Below are positions 48,888 to 59,420 of a stretch of DNA of 64,000 nt, piece after piece; within the stretch, counting starts at the first letter, position 1; each line of letters begins with the position of its first letter. The position numbers were made by a program, and so were the translations under genes. This DNA comes from Paragonimus westermani (lineage: Eukaryota > Platyhelminthes > Trematoda > Plagiorchiida > Troglotrematidae), in assembly GCA_008508345.1 (NCBI GenBank), contig QNGE01002995.1:1-64000 (forward strand), read 5' to 3'. Under the pieces are notes generated by a model, which saw only the letters and a list, made by a program, of their open reading frames with translations, was not told the DNA's origin and searched no databases.

Positions 48888-51800
48888 GTACGTCCTCTTC
48901 GTGCCCTCGACGAATAGGTTATTGAAACGTACTGTTCATTGGCATATACCGTGTTCTCTAATGAAGCGTGGAAAAAAACCCTGAATTTCTTACCTTTTCC
49001 TGTAGACTTTTGACCGCAACTGTTGGGAGAAATGCAAAAACGTCAGATGTAAGTCAACAGTAAAAGTATGTTAGTAGTAGTCACGACTTACTCCTTTTGA
49101 TATTTGTTGTATGATGAATCAACCTAACCCTAGACGTAGTCAGATAATATTAGCCAAGGCAATATATTTTTCACAAGAAACCTCCACTAACGTTAGAGGC
49201 AATGTATCTTGTAACGTCAACGCTTGATATTGAGTGACGCCTCACCATTTCGGATTCAAACAGCGAAATTATACTCGCCTCTGTTATTACAGTTTGAATC
49301 TGCTGATGACAAACAAAACAGTAGTTACAACTATTCACTTTATTAGCTGCCGCAGGATGACTGTGCAAAGCTTAAAGAACAGTCATTTACAGATAGTGAA
49401 CGAACCAACGGGGGGTTTGTGTGCCATTCAGCAGAGAATACTCGGCTTTCGTCTGGTTGCAATCAGCTGCACCGCTGGCCACAGAAAAAGTCACTGGCGT
49501 AGGTTGGGCAGACAAAGTAAGCGAGGTTAGCTACGAAGGCTGATTGTGAACCAAACGAACGCACTGAAATCAATGTGTTATAACCAGAAGTGAGGTCGCT
49601 AAACGAGGTCCGTCAGAAGATAGTAGGAATGTGAGAGAACAGGTCACGCGGAGGTGCGATAATTCACTCGAGCTATGAACACAGTAATCACAAACTTACA
49701 TCGAAACACGAAACAGAGATCTGGGTGGCTGACGACGTTGTTCATTGAGATCCAGGATTCCATAACAGAGGTAATAAGTTAACGGAGTGGCATCTGTTTA
49801 ACTAACTAATTCGGCTAACATTTTATTTAAGTGCGATTTACAGTATACCATACAGTCATCTACCAGATCACACGGCTGCGGTCGCATGGAGTGCAAGAAA
49901 CTGAGCAACATACGTTCATGAAACCACCTTGTTCACGATACTGCGGTCGTGTGGATTACTGCGGGGATCATCGTTTTATGGCGACCCAACTAGCTGGCAC
50001 GTATTCGTGCCCTTTCTAGCAGTAGGGCAAGTACCGTGGTCATACTGTAACGTCATGCCGTTTACTTCTTGTTGTGCATATTACTGATCACATTTTGTGC
50101 ATTCACTAACCTTGATCCTTGCTAATGGATTTTGGACCGTAGAACACACAACATTTTCGTTCCTGCCCTTTCTTTGATAAGAATACCGTCAGTCAGGGCT
50201 AAGCCTTCTGCCGGTACTGTGGGGGAAGTCACCAGTTTCGCGTAAACAATATGTGACAAAATGACTGACAAAGTACACCTGTGCATGACCTTCACCTTTA
50301 CCAGGATCATGTACTCCTGCGATCTTCATGAACGTTCTGAGCCCTCTTGACAACTGTTGCTGTCATTCCGATTAAACGTCTACCATGCACTGTCTGAACG
50401 TTTGTCTGGTCCATTCTCTTGACCTTTGCTTGTTGCTGGCCCCAACCCCATAAACATGGACGGGGTTGTGACCGTGCTGTCTTCGGACCGAGTAACAAAA
50501 AGTGCTCTATCTGGAGGCCAGTCTTCTGTGTTCATGCGTTAGCCTCGGGTGGTTGGGTTGGCCGAGAAGTCACCAGTATACTCCGTGGTTTGTTGTTCAC
50601 TATTGTTGACCAGTCTCTCGTTATCCGCCGTTTCCTTAACCGTTATTCTGTTCACGCGCCCTTATGCCGTAGATCCAGTTACAACAGTTACGTACTACTT
50701 ACGCTGAATTTCTCCCACCTCCACAATACACGGACTGTCTAACTGTTTACCAAGCCACGCCACCGCAAACGTTGGGTAGTCCGCGCATGTCGTTAGAGCG
50801 ATAAACGAGTGATTGAATGTTGTTGATTTGGACGACAGTGTGAAGCACCGTGTACAGTTGGGTCCAACGAAATAACGGAAGTGTCGACCCTGCGCTACGA
50901 AGGTTACTGCCAATGAAATGAACCCAGTGGTTTTAGACGTTCAGGTTCCATTTTTACTCGTACCGGGGCAACAAAAACCTCAGATCAAATGGAGGGGCAA
51001 GCACATCACTCAGATATTTGAGCAGAGATAGAATTGGCTCACGACAGTGACAACGAATGGTGCGAACATGGGAACAGCTCACATTTGGCTGCGGATCATT
51101 ATTACCAACTGCACACCAAAGGCTTGTAGTGGTGGAAGGAAACACATTCTGACTGATGAACTGCTTGAGGAAATGCTGCGGTGAATAGCTGGTGCTCCAT
51201 TATTGACTTTGGAACACTTGCCACTGAATGTGAAGGCGCAATTCGAAGGGTACCCGTCACAACCACTGGCAAATGTTTAGGTGGTTGGTGTGTCCTATCA
51301 GAAAGTTATTTCACGGGCCAGTCGACGTGAATCTCGAGGAGTACGAGTGGGCGAAGATAAGTTTTTGGAATGCTTTGCATAAAGGCACATCAGATGTTGG
51401 ATAAACGAAACCAGCTCCAGCTTGCGCCGCAGTTGTACGATGAGAAATCCACTAAAGGGTGCATTAGCACGCATTATAGTGGGCAACTTCAGAGATCGAA
51501 CTGTCCAACAAATCAGAGCTGTGACTGTGACTGTCAGTGTCAACCTTCGGCTACGAAGAGGTGCATATACGCGTGAAGATTGCTAGCAAGAGCTGGTGGT
51601 TGTCATTGGGCAAATAACGATGCACACCTGCACGCGGTGGTTTGCAACAATGCCCCTGTTAGATGACTCTATTTTTGTCGTCCAAAACCGCCTCCTTCCT
51701 CGAGAAGACGATTCTACCCAATCAGAAGAAGCGGAAATGTCATGAACAATCGAGAAGTAACCTTCGCCATTTTTTGCTTGTTCTACCTTTACTCCGCTAC

Positions 51801-54800
51801 GCTTATTGGAGACTAGTGACCCTAAGCATTTTTTTGATGTCTATCCTTCGATTTTCTCATTGAAGAATGTTTCTGGGTCGCTATGTGCCCTCTAAATACC
51901 TTACAGTTTTCTCCTTGTCACACACGTTGTTGGAGCGGAACAAAGTTGTTTTTGCACCCGTCTTTTGGTTTGTCTTACGCCCAATTAGCGAGGACCGACG
52001 CAATATCTTCGGGACCGAGATTTTCCATGTTAATTATACCAAGGAGGAGAATACGATTTATATCAAGTGCACTTGATGTTCTTGACATTCTGTGGTCCAC
52101 CTACGAGTTGAGACTCTTGGAACTTTACTGATTTCTTATCTCAGGGCATAGCCTTCCACTGGTTAGAGGTTGTCTCATTGTTTCCACAGAGTGCTTTGGA
52201 GGATGAACAGGATAGGCAGTAGATGTTTTGAGTCAAGATTATACGTTATTGTTGCCGTGATCCTGCAGTTTTATAGCTTTGATAACAACTGTCACAGTTT
52301 GCGCCGTCTTGTTTTCATCACGTCAGAGATCTTCACGAGTAAACAGAATAGTAGATACAATCACGACCAATGAAGAACGCCATCCAGTGTTGAATAAATG
52401 GATACTCCGAAAGTAAACGAGCGCTGAATCCAGCCAACTTGCTCACACTTCCGTAAATTGTCTTTCTCAATAGAGGGAAGCTTTTGGGATTGGTGTCACG
52501 TTTTCCACTCTGTATCTACGTTATAAATTATTTACTTGCACTCTCGAGCATTATGGTTAAATGCATGGTGTGCTTCAGGTTACAGTCTTGATTCTAACAG
52601 ATTCATCTTTTCGACTAATCTCTGCGTGGATTTAAGAAGCAGTTTGCTTTGTTTAAATGACCCGAAGATTGGTGATTGACTAATTTTCATTGATGAAGGC
52701 CTATCATCATAAGTAATTCTTTGACTAAAGTTCACTTTTGACATTAGTGTCTCTCAATGCAGGTCAAGGTGTTGGAGGCTCTTCAGAGCCTATGTAACTG
52801 AAGCTTTACCTCTACCTCGTTTCTGAGCTAAATGCGGGTGGCAGTGTTCCATATTATTCGAATGTCAATCGATTCCAGATGAAAGACTGTGACTCATTTT
52901 GTTTCTTGATCTCTCATCCATAACAAGAATAAAAGCTAGCTTTTCACTTGCTGGTGTGTCGTACTTTCGCGTCTTCTTTATTCATAGTGCTCAAAGGGTT
53001 GAAAAGCTATCGTAAGCTACTGTAAAGCCCAAACCAATAACACTGATCTATGATGTAAGACTACTTTTTAAGATCTTACTTTGTGATAAACATCAACTAG
53101 CACGAAGTTTTCATTAACCACTAAGGTCAATTTGTTTTGTACGAACGTGCCAAGTGTGTGGAAGCGAGAAATCGCAAACAATATTCTGTACACGCAAAGT
53201 GCTCTTTAAAGCTTTGCAACTTGATGTAATACGAAAATTAGTAATGTCAAAATTATTGTCTTGCGCACCCGCCATTTTCTGATTGAATGAATTCAGCGTT
53301 CCAGAGGGTGTGTGAGTTGTCCTTCTACCAGTACACGGTGTGTGTCGCCATACGAATAGCGAACTGCTTCGTCCCTAACAAGGATATCTGCTGAAAACGA
53401 GGACTGCTTAATCAGGGTTTGGGAAAACCACAGGCATGCAAGGCCAAATAATTTCGGACTTGGATGACATGCCCGTACATGTGTTAACTGATCGAATTAG
53501 GTTGAAGTTATGTTGAAGCATGCATCCCGCAGTACTGTGCTGGTTCATCAACTGACTTTATCATCATCGTATTAGTTGGCTGTCATCACGCTACTTATTT
53601 ATGGTTAGTAGGCGGTCATCTCAGAATATATTCACTTGAAATAGAACGACCCGTCTAGATAAGCAGGACACCGGAAAGAAGCTATCGTGGGCCTTTTATA
53701 CACTCCACACAAAACGCTTTATATATCGAAGTAACACTCCGGTAACGCGATAAATCATAAAAACAGCGGTATACTGCTCAGTAATAAACGGAAATCCAGT
53801 AGATACTAAGTTCTGTAATTTGTAGATTGCTTCCATTTGCGAATTCAGCATTTCTTATATCTATTGGTTTGTGGGAAAGCGGCTGCAAAGTCTCATTCTT
53901 TTAACCTTCATTAGCGAAATATCATGCTTTACTTCGTCAATTGTCTTCCAGTGCTACGTGCTCCTTCCACCATTTAGGTTGTTTGTCATTAGCTGGGAAA
54001 TACACTAACATTTATCGCTGACACTGGACCTGATAGCATACCTCGAGTAGCACACTGGCAATTCCGTTTACTAGACTCACTTAGGACGACAAATAATGGG
54101 GGTCAGCAGCAGTATAAGTGGGCTCTCATACGTTAAGGTCAGCTGAATGTATGACAAATACTGCAGCCAAAGATATTGACCGGTTGAAAGTTACCTAGAT
54201 TTTCCAACATTGCAATGATCCGGCGCTTGTATTGAATAGCCCAAGAATATGTCTACTTCTTCCAGGCAGTACAACATGGGGCAGCCCATTTTGTAATCCT
54301 GAAGTTGCCCCCGTCTAAAATCCGAGGCCTATTAGCGTGTTAATTAAGCTCAGGCCTGTCAAATGTGACATCCATTGGGAAACCAGGACGTGGTACATCA
54401 GAATGTCTGCCGCACGTAAAGGCTTGGCAGGTTGGAAGTAGTTTTTTGAACACTAAAGTGTTTCGCCGATCACCACTTGCAGTGGTGAGTTATAAAGTGT
54501 GGCATCGTGAAGCGACAGTTCCAAGTTATCAATAACTGTGACCGTCGTAACTCATTGGAAGTGGTTTGTTCGTCGTCACTCTTTACAACTCGACGGCCTA
54601 CTCTTTTAAACCATTGTGTACAGTCTACTCGGTGTATACTAATAGGAAAAATAACCAAACTTGAACAACCTAAAAGGGATCTTGCTTGCTGAAGCAAACA
54701 AATAATTCACACTAGACAATCACTAAGCCGACTCATTGGCTCACATCTACACGTTTAATGTAAGGGTTATTCTGGCACTGGAGATTGTAGTTTTGTAAAA

Positions 54801-54898
54801 AGGGAATTGGAAATCATTTTTTCTACAATATCTACCGTGAGACGGGATATTTTGGTACATGTTTTACTTTACCACATATTTTCAATGGTTGTTACTAG
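48888..54898. other. Intron (6.0 kb)
   Basis: Minor open frames with no recognised domains, including a minus pair at 50122-50498 and overlapping plus and minus frames at 51298-51576. No mobile element recognised. Confidence 0.5.
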
Positions 54899-55020
54899 TT
54901 CTTCCTGGACCAAATACCACGGAATCGTTTGTATGGATTTGCGGTGAACTTCTGTATTTGCTCGGCAGCGAACTAGACGCAATTCGACTGTTATCGGATT
55001 TGGCCATGACATTTTTGTCG
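54899..55020 (+). CDS. STAND gene exon: TPR-like repeat
   Basis: A 122-nt exon with acceptor CAATGGTTGTTACTAG and donor TTGTCG|GTAAGT, phase 1 to phase 0. It encodes LPGPNTTESFVWICGEL then LYLLGSELDAIRLLSDLAM. The pattern of a helix with W-x-x-x-G-x-L-L and a second helix with A/G-x-x-x-A-x-x-L-L is typical of tetratricopeptide repeats, which build a superhelical scaffold for binding partners. Confidence 0.7.
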
Positions 55021-55243
55021 GTAAGTTGTTTGGTCATCGTACATGTGCACTTCTGCGCATACGGCTACTAGCAATTGCAAACAGATTCACATGAGAAAAT
55101 TCTAATTTCGGTCGATTTTCAGACGACCACAACCATGAATTTAGGCAGTATATGTGCTACCAGATGGGCGTTAAAACCGTGTCGGAAGCTCGAAAGCTGT
55201 GGATGAGGGCCCAGTTTACTTAACAGCTCCTCTGTTTTTCTAG

Positions 55244-55309
55244 CGTCAACTCGCATTTTCTCTGACAGCCACCAGTGGAATTTCCCTCTTGTCTACACTA
55301 CGCACGGAA
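55244..55309 (+). CDS. STAND gene exon: TPR-like helix (66 nt)
   Basis: The acceptor CTCCTCTGTTTTTCTAG is very strong and the donor is ACGGAA|GTGAGG; phase 0 to phase 0, matching the exon before it. It encodes RQLAFSLTATSGISLLSTLR plus TE, an amphipathic helix continuing the previous TPR-like hairpin. Only 223 bases of intron separate it from that exon. The frame remains open past the donor for 12 more codons. Confidence 0.65.
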
Positions 55310-55528
55310 GTGAGGAATGAAGTGATACAGGAGGAACGTTCTGTGTCCTGACAGTCAGCATGAAAAAACGATGAACAGAATTCACAGCGAGCAGATCGAT
55401 GGTCAACTTGAAAAGAATCAGTAAAAAGCCAGTGAGATGAGGACAAAGCATGTCTGGGCAGGCTAGTCAGAGTGAACGCGTGAACTTTGCAACCGGCAAC
55501 CTTGCGATGGTTCACGTAAGTGAGAGAC

Positions 55529-55558
55529 TGTGTGTGTGTGTGCGTGTGTGCATGCGCG
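55529..55558. repeat. GT microsatellite
   Basis: An imperfect (TG)n run ending in CATGCGCG. It creates the histidine and threonine run seen in the minus-strand shadow frame at 55246-55644. Confidence 0.9.
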
Positions 55559-55710
55559 TAGAGATATGTAACATCGATGGACCGTATATTATTCGTCTCC
55601 GAACGTAAGATAACCTTTTCGTGCCAATCTGCCCCTTGGATCACTGATTGGACACCAGGAACACGGTTGGGTAATTAAATAAATGGTACACTAATAATTC
55701 CAGGATCTCG

Positions 55711-55794
55711 ATGGGGTTTGGCTGCTCATATGGTAGAGCATGTACCATGTAGGGCCGTGCTGCTTCCGTCGTTGGCTCAAATCTTGCATAATCC
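55711..55794 (+). mobile_element. tRNA-like sequence
   Basis: GCTC ATATGGTA GAGC (55724-55739) is a perfect tRNA D-arm, and GTTGGCTCAAATCTTGC, about 35 bases later, resembles a T-arm / B box. The anticodon stem does not form well and the acceptor stem is not clear, so it is a tRNA pseudogene or SINE head. Confidence 0.5.
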
Positions 55795-56382
55795 TAAATT
55801 TTTCTTAGCTGCATCTTTCTCTGTTCACCACTCACTCATAACAACAAATTATTATGTTAGTCATTCAAGAAGAACATAATTCTTATCGGGACAAACAGCA
55901 TCAGGAGTCTTCCAACACAAACGAAGCCAGTTCACCAGCTGTCTGCTTCGAACTGGTCAGAGGAAGCGAGTCTGAAATTATCTTCTTGTCCTATACAGTT
56001 TATTTGAAGTGTGATTCCGACCAAACGCGAATCGGGTTTACGATAGCATGAGCCTCAGTTGAATGTGGGAGATGCTTTCAGGTCCGAACCAGAATAAGTT
56101 AACATCGAAAGAAGACTTTTAACCACCACAAACCAAACTGAATACGAGGTTACGTTTAGTGATCACTAATCATTGACAAGGCGCTGGATGCAGGTTAATC
56201 AAGCTAGCAAGATAAGGGATTAAAAATACATACCGGCGGTCAAATGAAGACACCACTGAATTTAGGAAGATCAGATGCGCCGTTACTAGGGCTTATAGAC
56301 CTGAATTCTCTGGCGGTCTGCAGTGGATCTTGGATCGACCAAGTTGAATTGTATCGATGCTTCCGGTAATCTGTCTTTACAG

Positions 56383-56675
56383 AAGACCTAAGAACGAGCA
56401 ACAGCGTTATAACCGCCTCTTTCTCGTACTGACAAGTGACTGGTTGAAGGTCCTACCCAACCGATTGTTATCTTCTCACACCAGTAGTTCACTGTTACCG
56501 GTAATTCGAACAAACTGCAGTCTGACCTTGGTAATACCACCAATTTCCAATAGTGTCACTGCTTTTTCTATCAACCGAGTTAAGATTAATTGTAGACTGT
56601 TAGAACGGATTTCGCAACTAGCACTGTTTCTCCAAAATTGCCACCCCGTTGTAAGCACCACCCTTAAGGGTGCCG
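56383..56675 (+). CDS. STAND gene exon: helical repeat region
   Basis: The acceptor is TAATCTGTCTTTACAG and the donor GTGCCG|GTAAGC, 293 nt, phase 2 to phase 1. The product includes RYNRLFLVLTSDWLKVLPNR and INCRLLERISQLALFLQNC, both helical. The second donor, CCGTT|GTAAGC at 56651, lies 25 bases upstream and gives phase 0, which does not fit the next exon. A perfect palindrome, CACCCTTAAGGGTG (56659-56672), lies between the two donors. Two further internal acceptors keep the same phase (about 56486 and 56520), so the true 5' boundary is uncertain. Confidence 0.55.
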
Positions 56676-58362
56676 GTAAGCAAACCGGGGTGCTCACTGC
56701 AACCGGGACACCCCGAGAACTAAAATAACAAATGCGGCTCAAGTAACTCATGAATGGACTGGGTAGCTGATGGTTGCGTGGGTAACTTAGATGTCATGTG
56801 GGGTCGGGCAGTAATGATGTACTGCAGAAAAGGGAACAAAAGTTGGAGAGGAACGGTAGATTATAAAAAGTAGGAACGGTTGTCTTGCAAAGCTGCAGAC
56901 TGCAATATCGACCAGTAGGCGAATGCGGTTTAGCGATCAATCGTTCCAACAAATATGACTACGGGTGCAATGTACGATGAACTGCGCATGGACAAACGCC
57001 CGTGCTCTTTATATGCGTATACACAGCAGTTCAAAACACTGCACCTCTGTAGCTGTGCGCAGAGACCAATTCAACAGACCTTGAGTAAATCGAAGAGGTG
57101 TTCGTCACTGCGGTCTGACTGTTGGTTGGGATGAATTGTCGGTGTTTTTGACGTTACTTAAACAGAAAACGGAAGTTTATCCGTAAGCGTCAAACATGTG
57201 ATCAATGTTTCGGCGTGCTCTTGTAGCTATGATTAGTGAGATAGCCTTCAGTATCCAGTACAAATTATAGACAACTTAGAACCTCAACAGTGCTCACCAT
57301 GTCACGTTCTAATAATCCCAATGGCAGAAAAAGCAGAGAATTAACAGGTTCATTTAAAGCAATCGCTGGGGGAGTAACTCAAAACCAAGTTTGAAACAGA
57401 ATACATCTACGATAAAAGGATATACACTTTCATGCTTATTAAAGTGAAAATCCTGGACCCTTAGAGGTGGAAAGATAGCTGTTCTAAAAAAATTCTACAC
57501 CCACTGCCATCATGAACATCACTTTTGACAGCTCTATACTTTCTTGATTTCAATGTGGTGTATTTAAACATGTTCCAATGTTTGACTAGGAAGTTAGCTG
57601 CACTGGTTTCACAGTTGCCGGCTAGAGAATGTGGGACGTCGCAGTGGTTACTGTGTCTACTTTAGTACAAACCCTAATTACGGGGAAGGTTGGACACTGA
57701 AGGTGTTGCAATTCACAGTATTTCTGCAAAAAGACGGACGTTAGGGGATTACCTATAAATTATTAGTGCTTATGCTACCGGAGTTTTCTTTAAGCGCATA
57801 GTCAAAGGCGATTGTGCTGTAACACGTCGTTAAGATAGCGTAGACCTTATATGCGGTAATCGAAAAGTATACTGACAGAAGTGCCAAGCGTGGGGAAATA
57901 TCAAACCGAATGATCATCCGAACAAGACATGCTACCGGGTGAGCTAATTCGATCATACGGTTGTTCTGAGAACTAGTGATTGGCTACTTGTCAGATAGTA
58001 TCCAAGCCTCAGTGCTATTCCTTTGATTGTCAGTACGTGTTTTTGAGGTCACTCGTGGAAGCAATTAGAGTGGCCCGTCTGATATAACCCCTATAACTTT
58101 AACGGGTTTAATTCTGTATCTTGCTGTAGTACGTGGGTTACGGTCCATCGAAAGTTTTGCTATTTCGTAGAAAGTAGCAAATAGGTGATGACATCTTTTT
58201 AGGATCGAAATTTCTTTAGTTTTCAAGATGGTTATTGTCAGTAGCCAAGCAGACTGATGTGGAGTATATGAGATTTGCTAAGAAAGAAAATAGCATGGTA
58301 TAATGTGTCGTCCAAATTTTCATAAGTAGAGGCGACTGGTTATAAACTAATGTAATACCACG

Positions 58363-58836
58363 TTAAATCTGGTAAATGAGGCGAGATGCAGAGTAATTAG
58401 ACAAACTCTGTTCGCGATTTTGAAGAACTGGTCCTTTGGTGGCTTGAACTAAACGTAGTTGGGCAGCCGCATACGTGCGGGATAAGGCAGACTTAAATCT
58501 TTGCTTGGTGTCATTGGCCAAATGATCTTCTTTAAATTGCAGGTACAAAAACACATCCTTATTTCGGGCTATCTGAACTGGCGCACTAAACTTGCTCACC
58601 TTACTGTGGGTCGCTATGAATTTTCCGGGATGTCCATTCGCCAATAACGTTTTTCTTAACATATCTTGTTCGGTCTGCAGCTTATCACGAGTGCAAACCC
58701 GCCTAGCCGTATGAACTAGTGTAGTGAGGATAGACGGTCGCACTATACTACTTACACCACCACTATTCAGTAGCGAGACGACAGCATGGAATGAAATGGC
58801 CGCGGGACAAATACGGGAGAGATACGGAAGGATCAC
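58363..58836 (-). mobile_element. Penelope-like element fragment, RT to GIY-YIG linker
   Basis: A 157-codon open frame. Its middle, LVHTARRVCTRDKLQTEQDM then LRKTLLANGHPGKFI and FLYLQFKEDHLANDTKQRFK, followed by SALSRTYAAAQLRLV, follows the conserved order of the segment between reverse transcriptase and GIY-YIG endonuclease in Penelope-like retroelements. In that order, A-R-R-I/V-C is followed by L-x-x-N-G-x-P, then a hydrophobic P/Q-F-K, and then R-x-Y-x-A-A-Q/N-L-R-L. The frame stops at SASRLIYQI, just where the endonuclease should begin. There are no RT catalytic motifs upstream, so this is a truncated copy. The element is not part of the STAND gene. Confidence 0.8.
58397..58552. repeat. 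Left arm of about 155-bp inverted repeat
   Basis: The reverse complement of this segment matches 59171-59325 with almost no differences (I see one near the outer end). Sequence outside the matched core on both sides is clearly more diverged, though still alignable at the protein level. Confidence 0.85.
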
Positions 58837-59165
58837 TGGAAGGCGGCATCACATGGAATGGCCTTCGCCATATGAGGGAACTGTGACTTGGTGTCCAACT
58901 AGACCGGAACATCCTCAGATCAGTGTGGTGTGCAACTGAGTGTTTTTATTGGTAGTCAGGTTGAGACGCATAACTCGTGTATTGGTTTCTCCAGATAAAC
59001 AACATCTGTTCCATCCACCTTCTCGGTTCACAACACTGGGGTCTTGACTAAACCACACTTGTATGCTATTGGAGCAAAGCTGCACAGCCGAAGATATTGC
59101 TCGCCTCATGTTGCCTTACGATAGATAAATTGCTGTAAAGTTCCATCCCCACGCCCAGAGAAAGA

Positions 59166-59420
59166 ATTTGTTTTTGTTCCTGCAATTTAAAGAAGATCAT
59201 TTGGCCAATGACACCAAGCAAAGATTTAAGTCTGCCTTATCCCGCACGTATGCGGCTGCCCAACTACGTTTAGTTCAAGCCACCAAAGGACCAGTTCTTC
59301 AAAATCGCGAACAGAGTTTGTCTAACTAGTCTGCCTCTCACATTGTTTACCAGTTCACTTGCAGTTGCAGTGACGTTTGCATAGGGAGAACACGAGGCAA
59401 CTGGCCTTCAGCGAACTCAC
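59166..59420 (+). mobile_element. Penelope-like element fragment, linker plus start of GIY-YIG domain
   Basis: The plus-strand reading LQFKEDHLANDTKQRFKSAL and SRTYAAAQLRLVQATKGPV is nearly identical to the inverted copy at 58397-58552, then has an in-frame TAG (59326-59328) where the other copy has TAC. After the stop the frame continues SASHIVYQFTCSCSDVCIGR and then TRGNW. That is a degenerate GIY-YIG endonuclease entry (relatives read Y-x-C-x-C-G-x-x-Y-I/V-G-R-T). It is truncated at its 5' side and decays after about 59400. The core is on the plus strand, opposite to the first copy. Confidence 0.75.
59171..59325. repeat. Right arm of about 155-bp inverted repeat
   Basis: Partner of 58397-58552, separated from it by about 620 bases. 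A transcript crossing both arms could form a long perfect RNA hairpin. Confidence 0.85.

Larger units (their letters stand above)
55310..56382. other. Intronic segment that should contain one more exon
   Basis: The exon to the left ends in phase 0 and the exon to the right starts in phase 2, so an exon of length 2 modulo 3 is missing. The best candidate region is 55856-56006, where two frames are open: one reads SPAVCFELVRGSESEIIFLS from an acceptor at about 55898 to TTTGAA|GTGTGA, the other reads HQLSASNWSEEASLKLS from an acceptor at about 55857. I cannot choose. A GT microsatellite and a tRNA-like sequence also lie here. Confidence 0.5.

Noticed and set aside
48519..48917. 132-codon plus frame overlapping the possible cassette exon
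   Set aside because: Its acceptor phase (0) does not match the exons on either side, whereas the overlapping frame fits both.
55246..55644. 132-codon minus-strand open frame
   Set aside because: It contains the GT microsatellite as a His/Thr run and overlaps the well supported exon at 55244-55309 on the other strand; its length is explained by the repeat.
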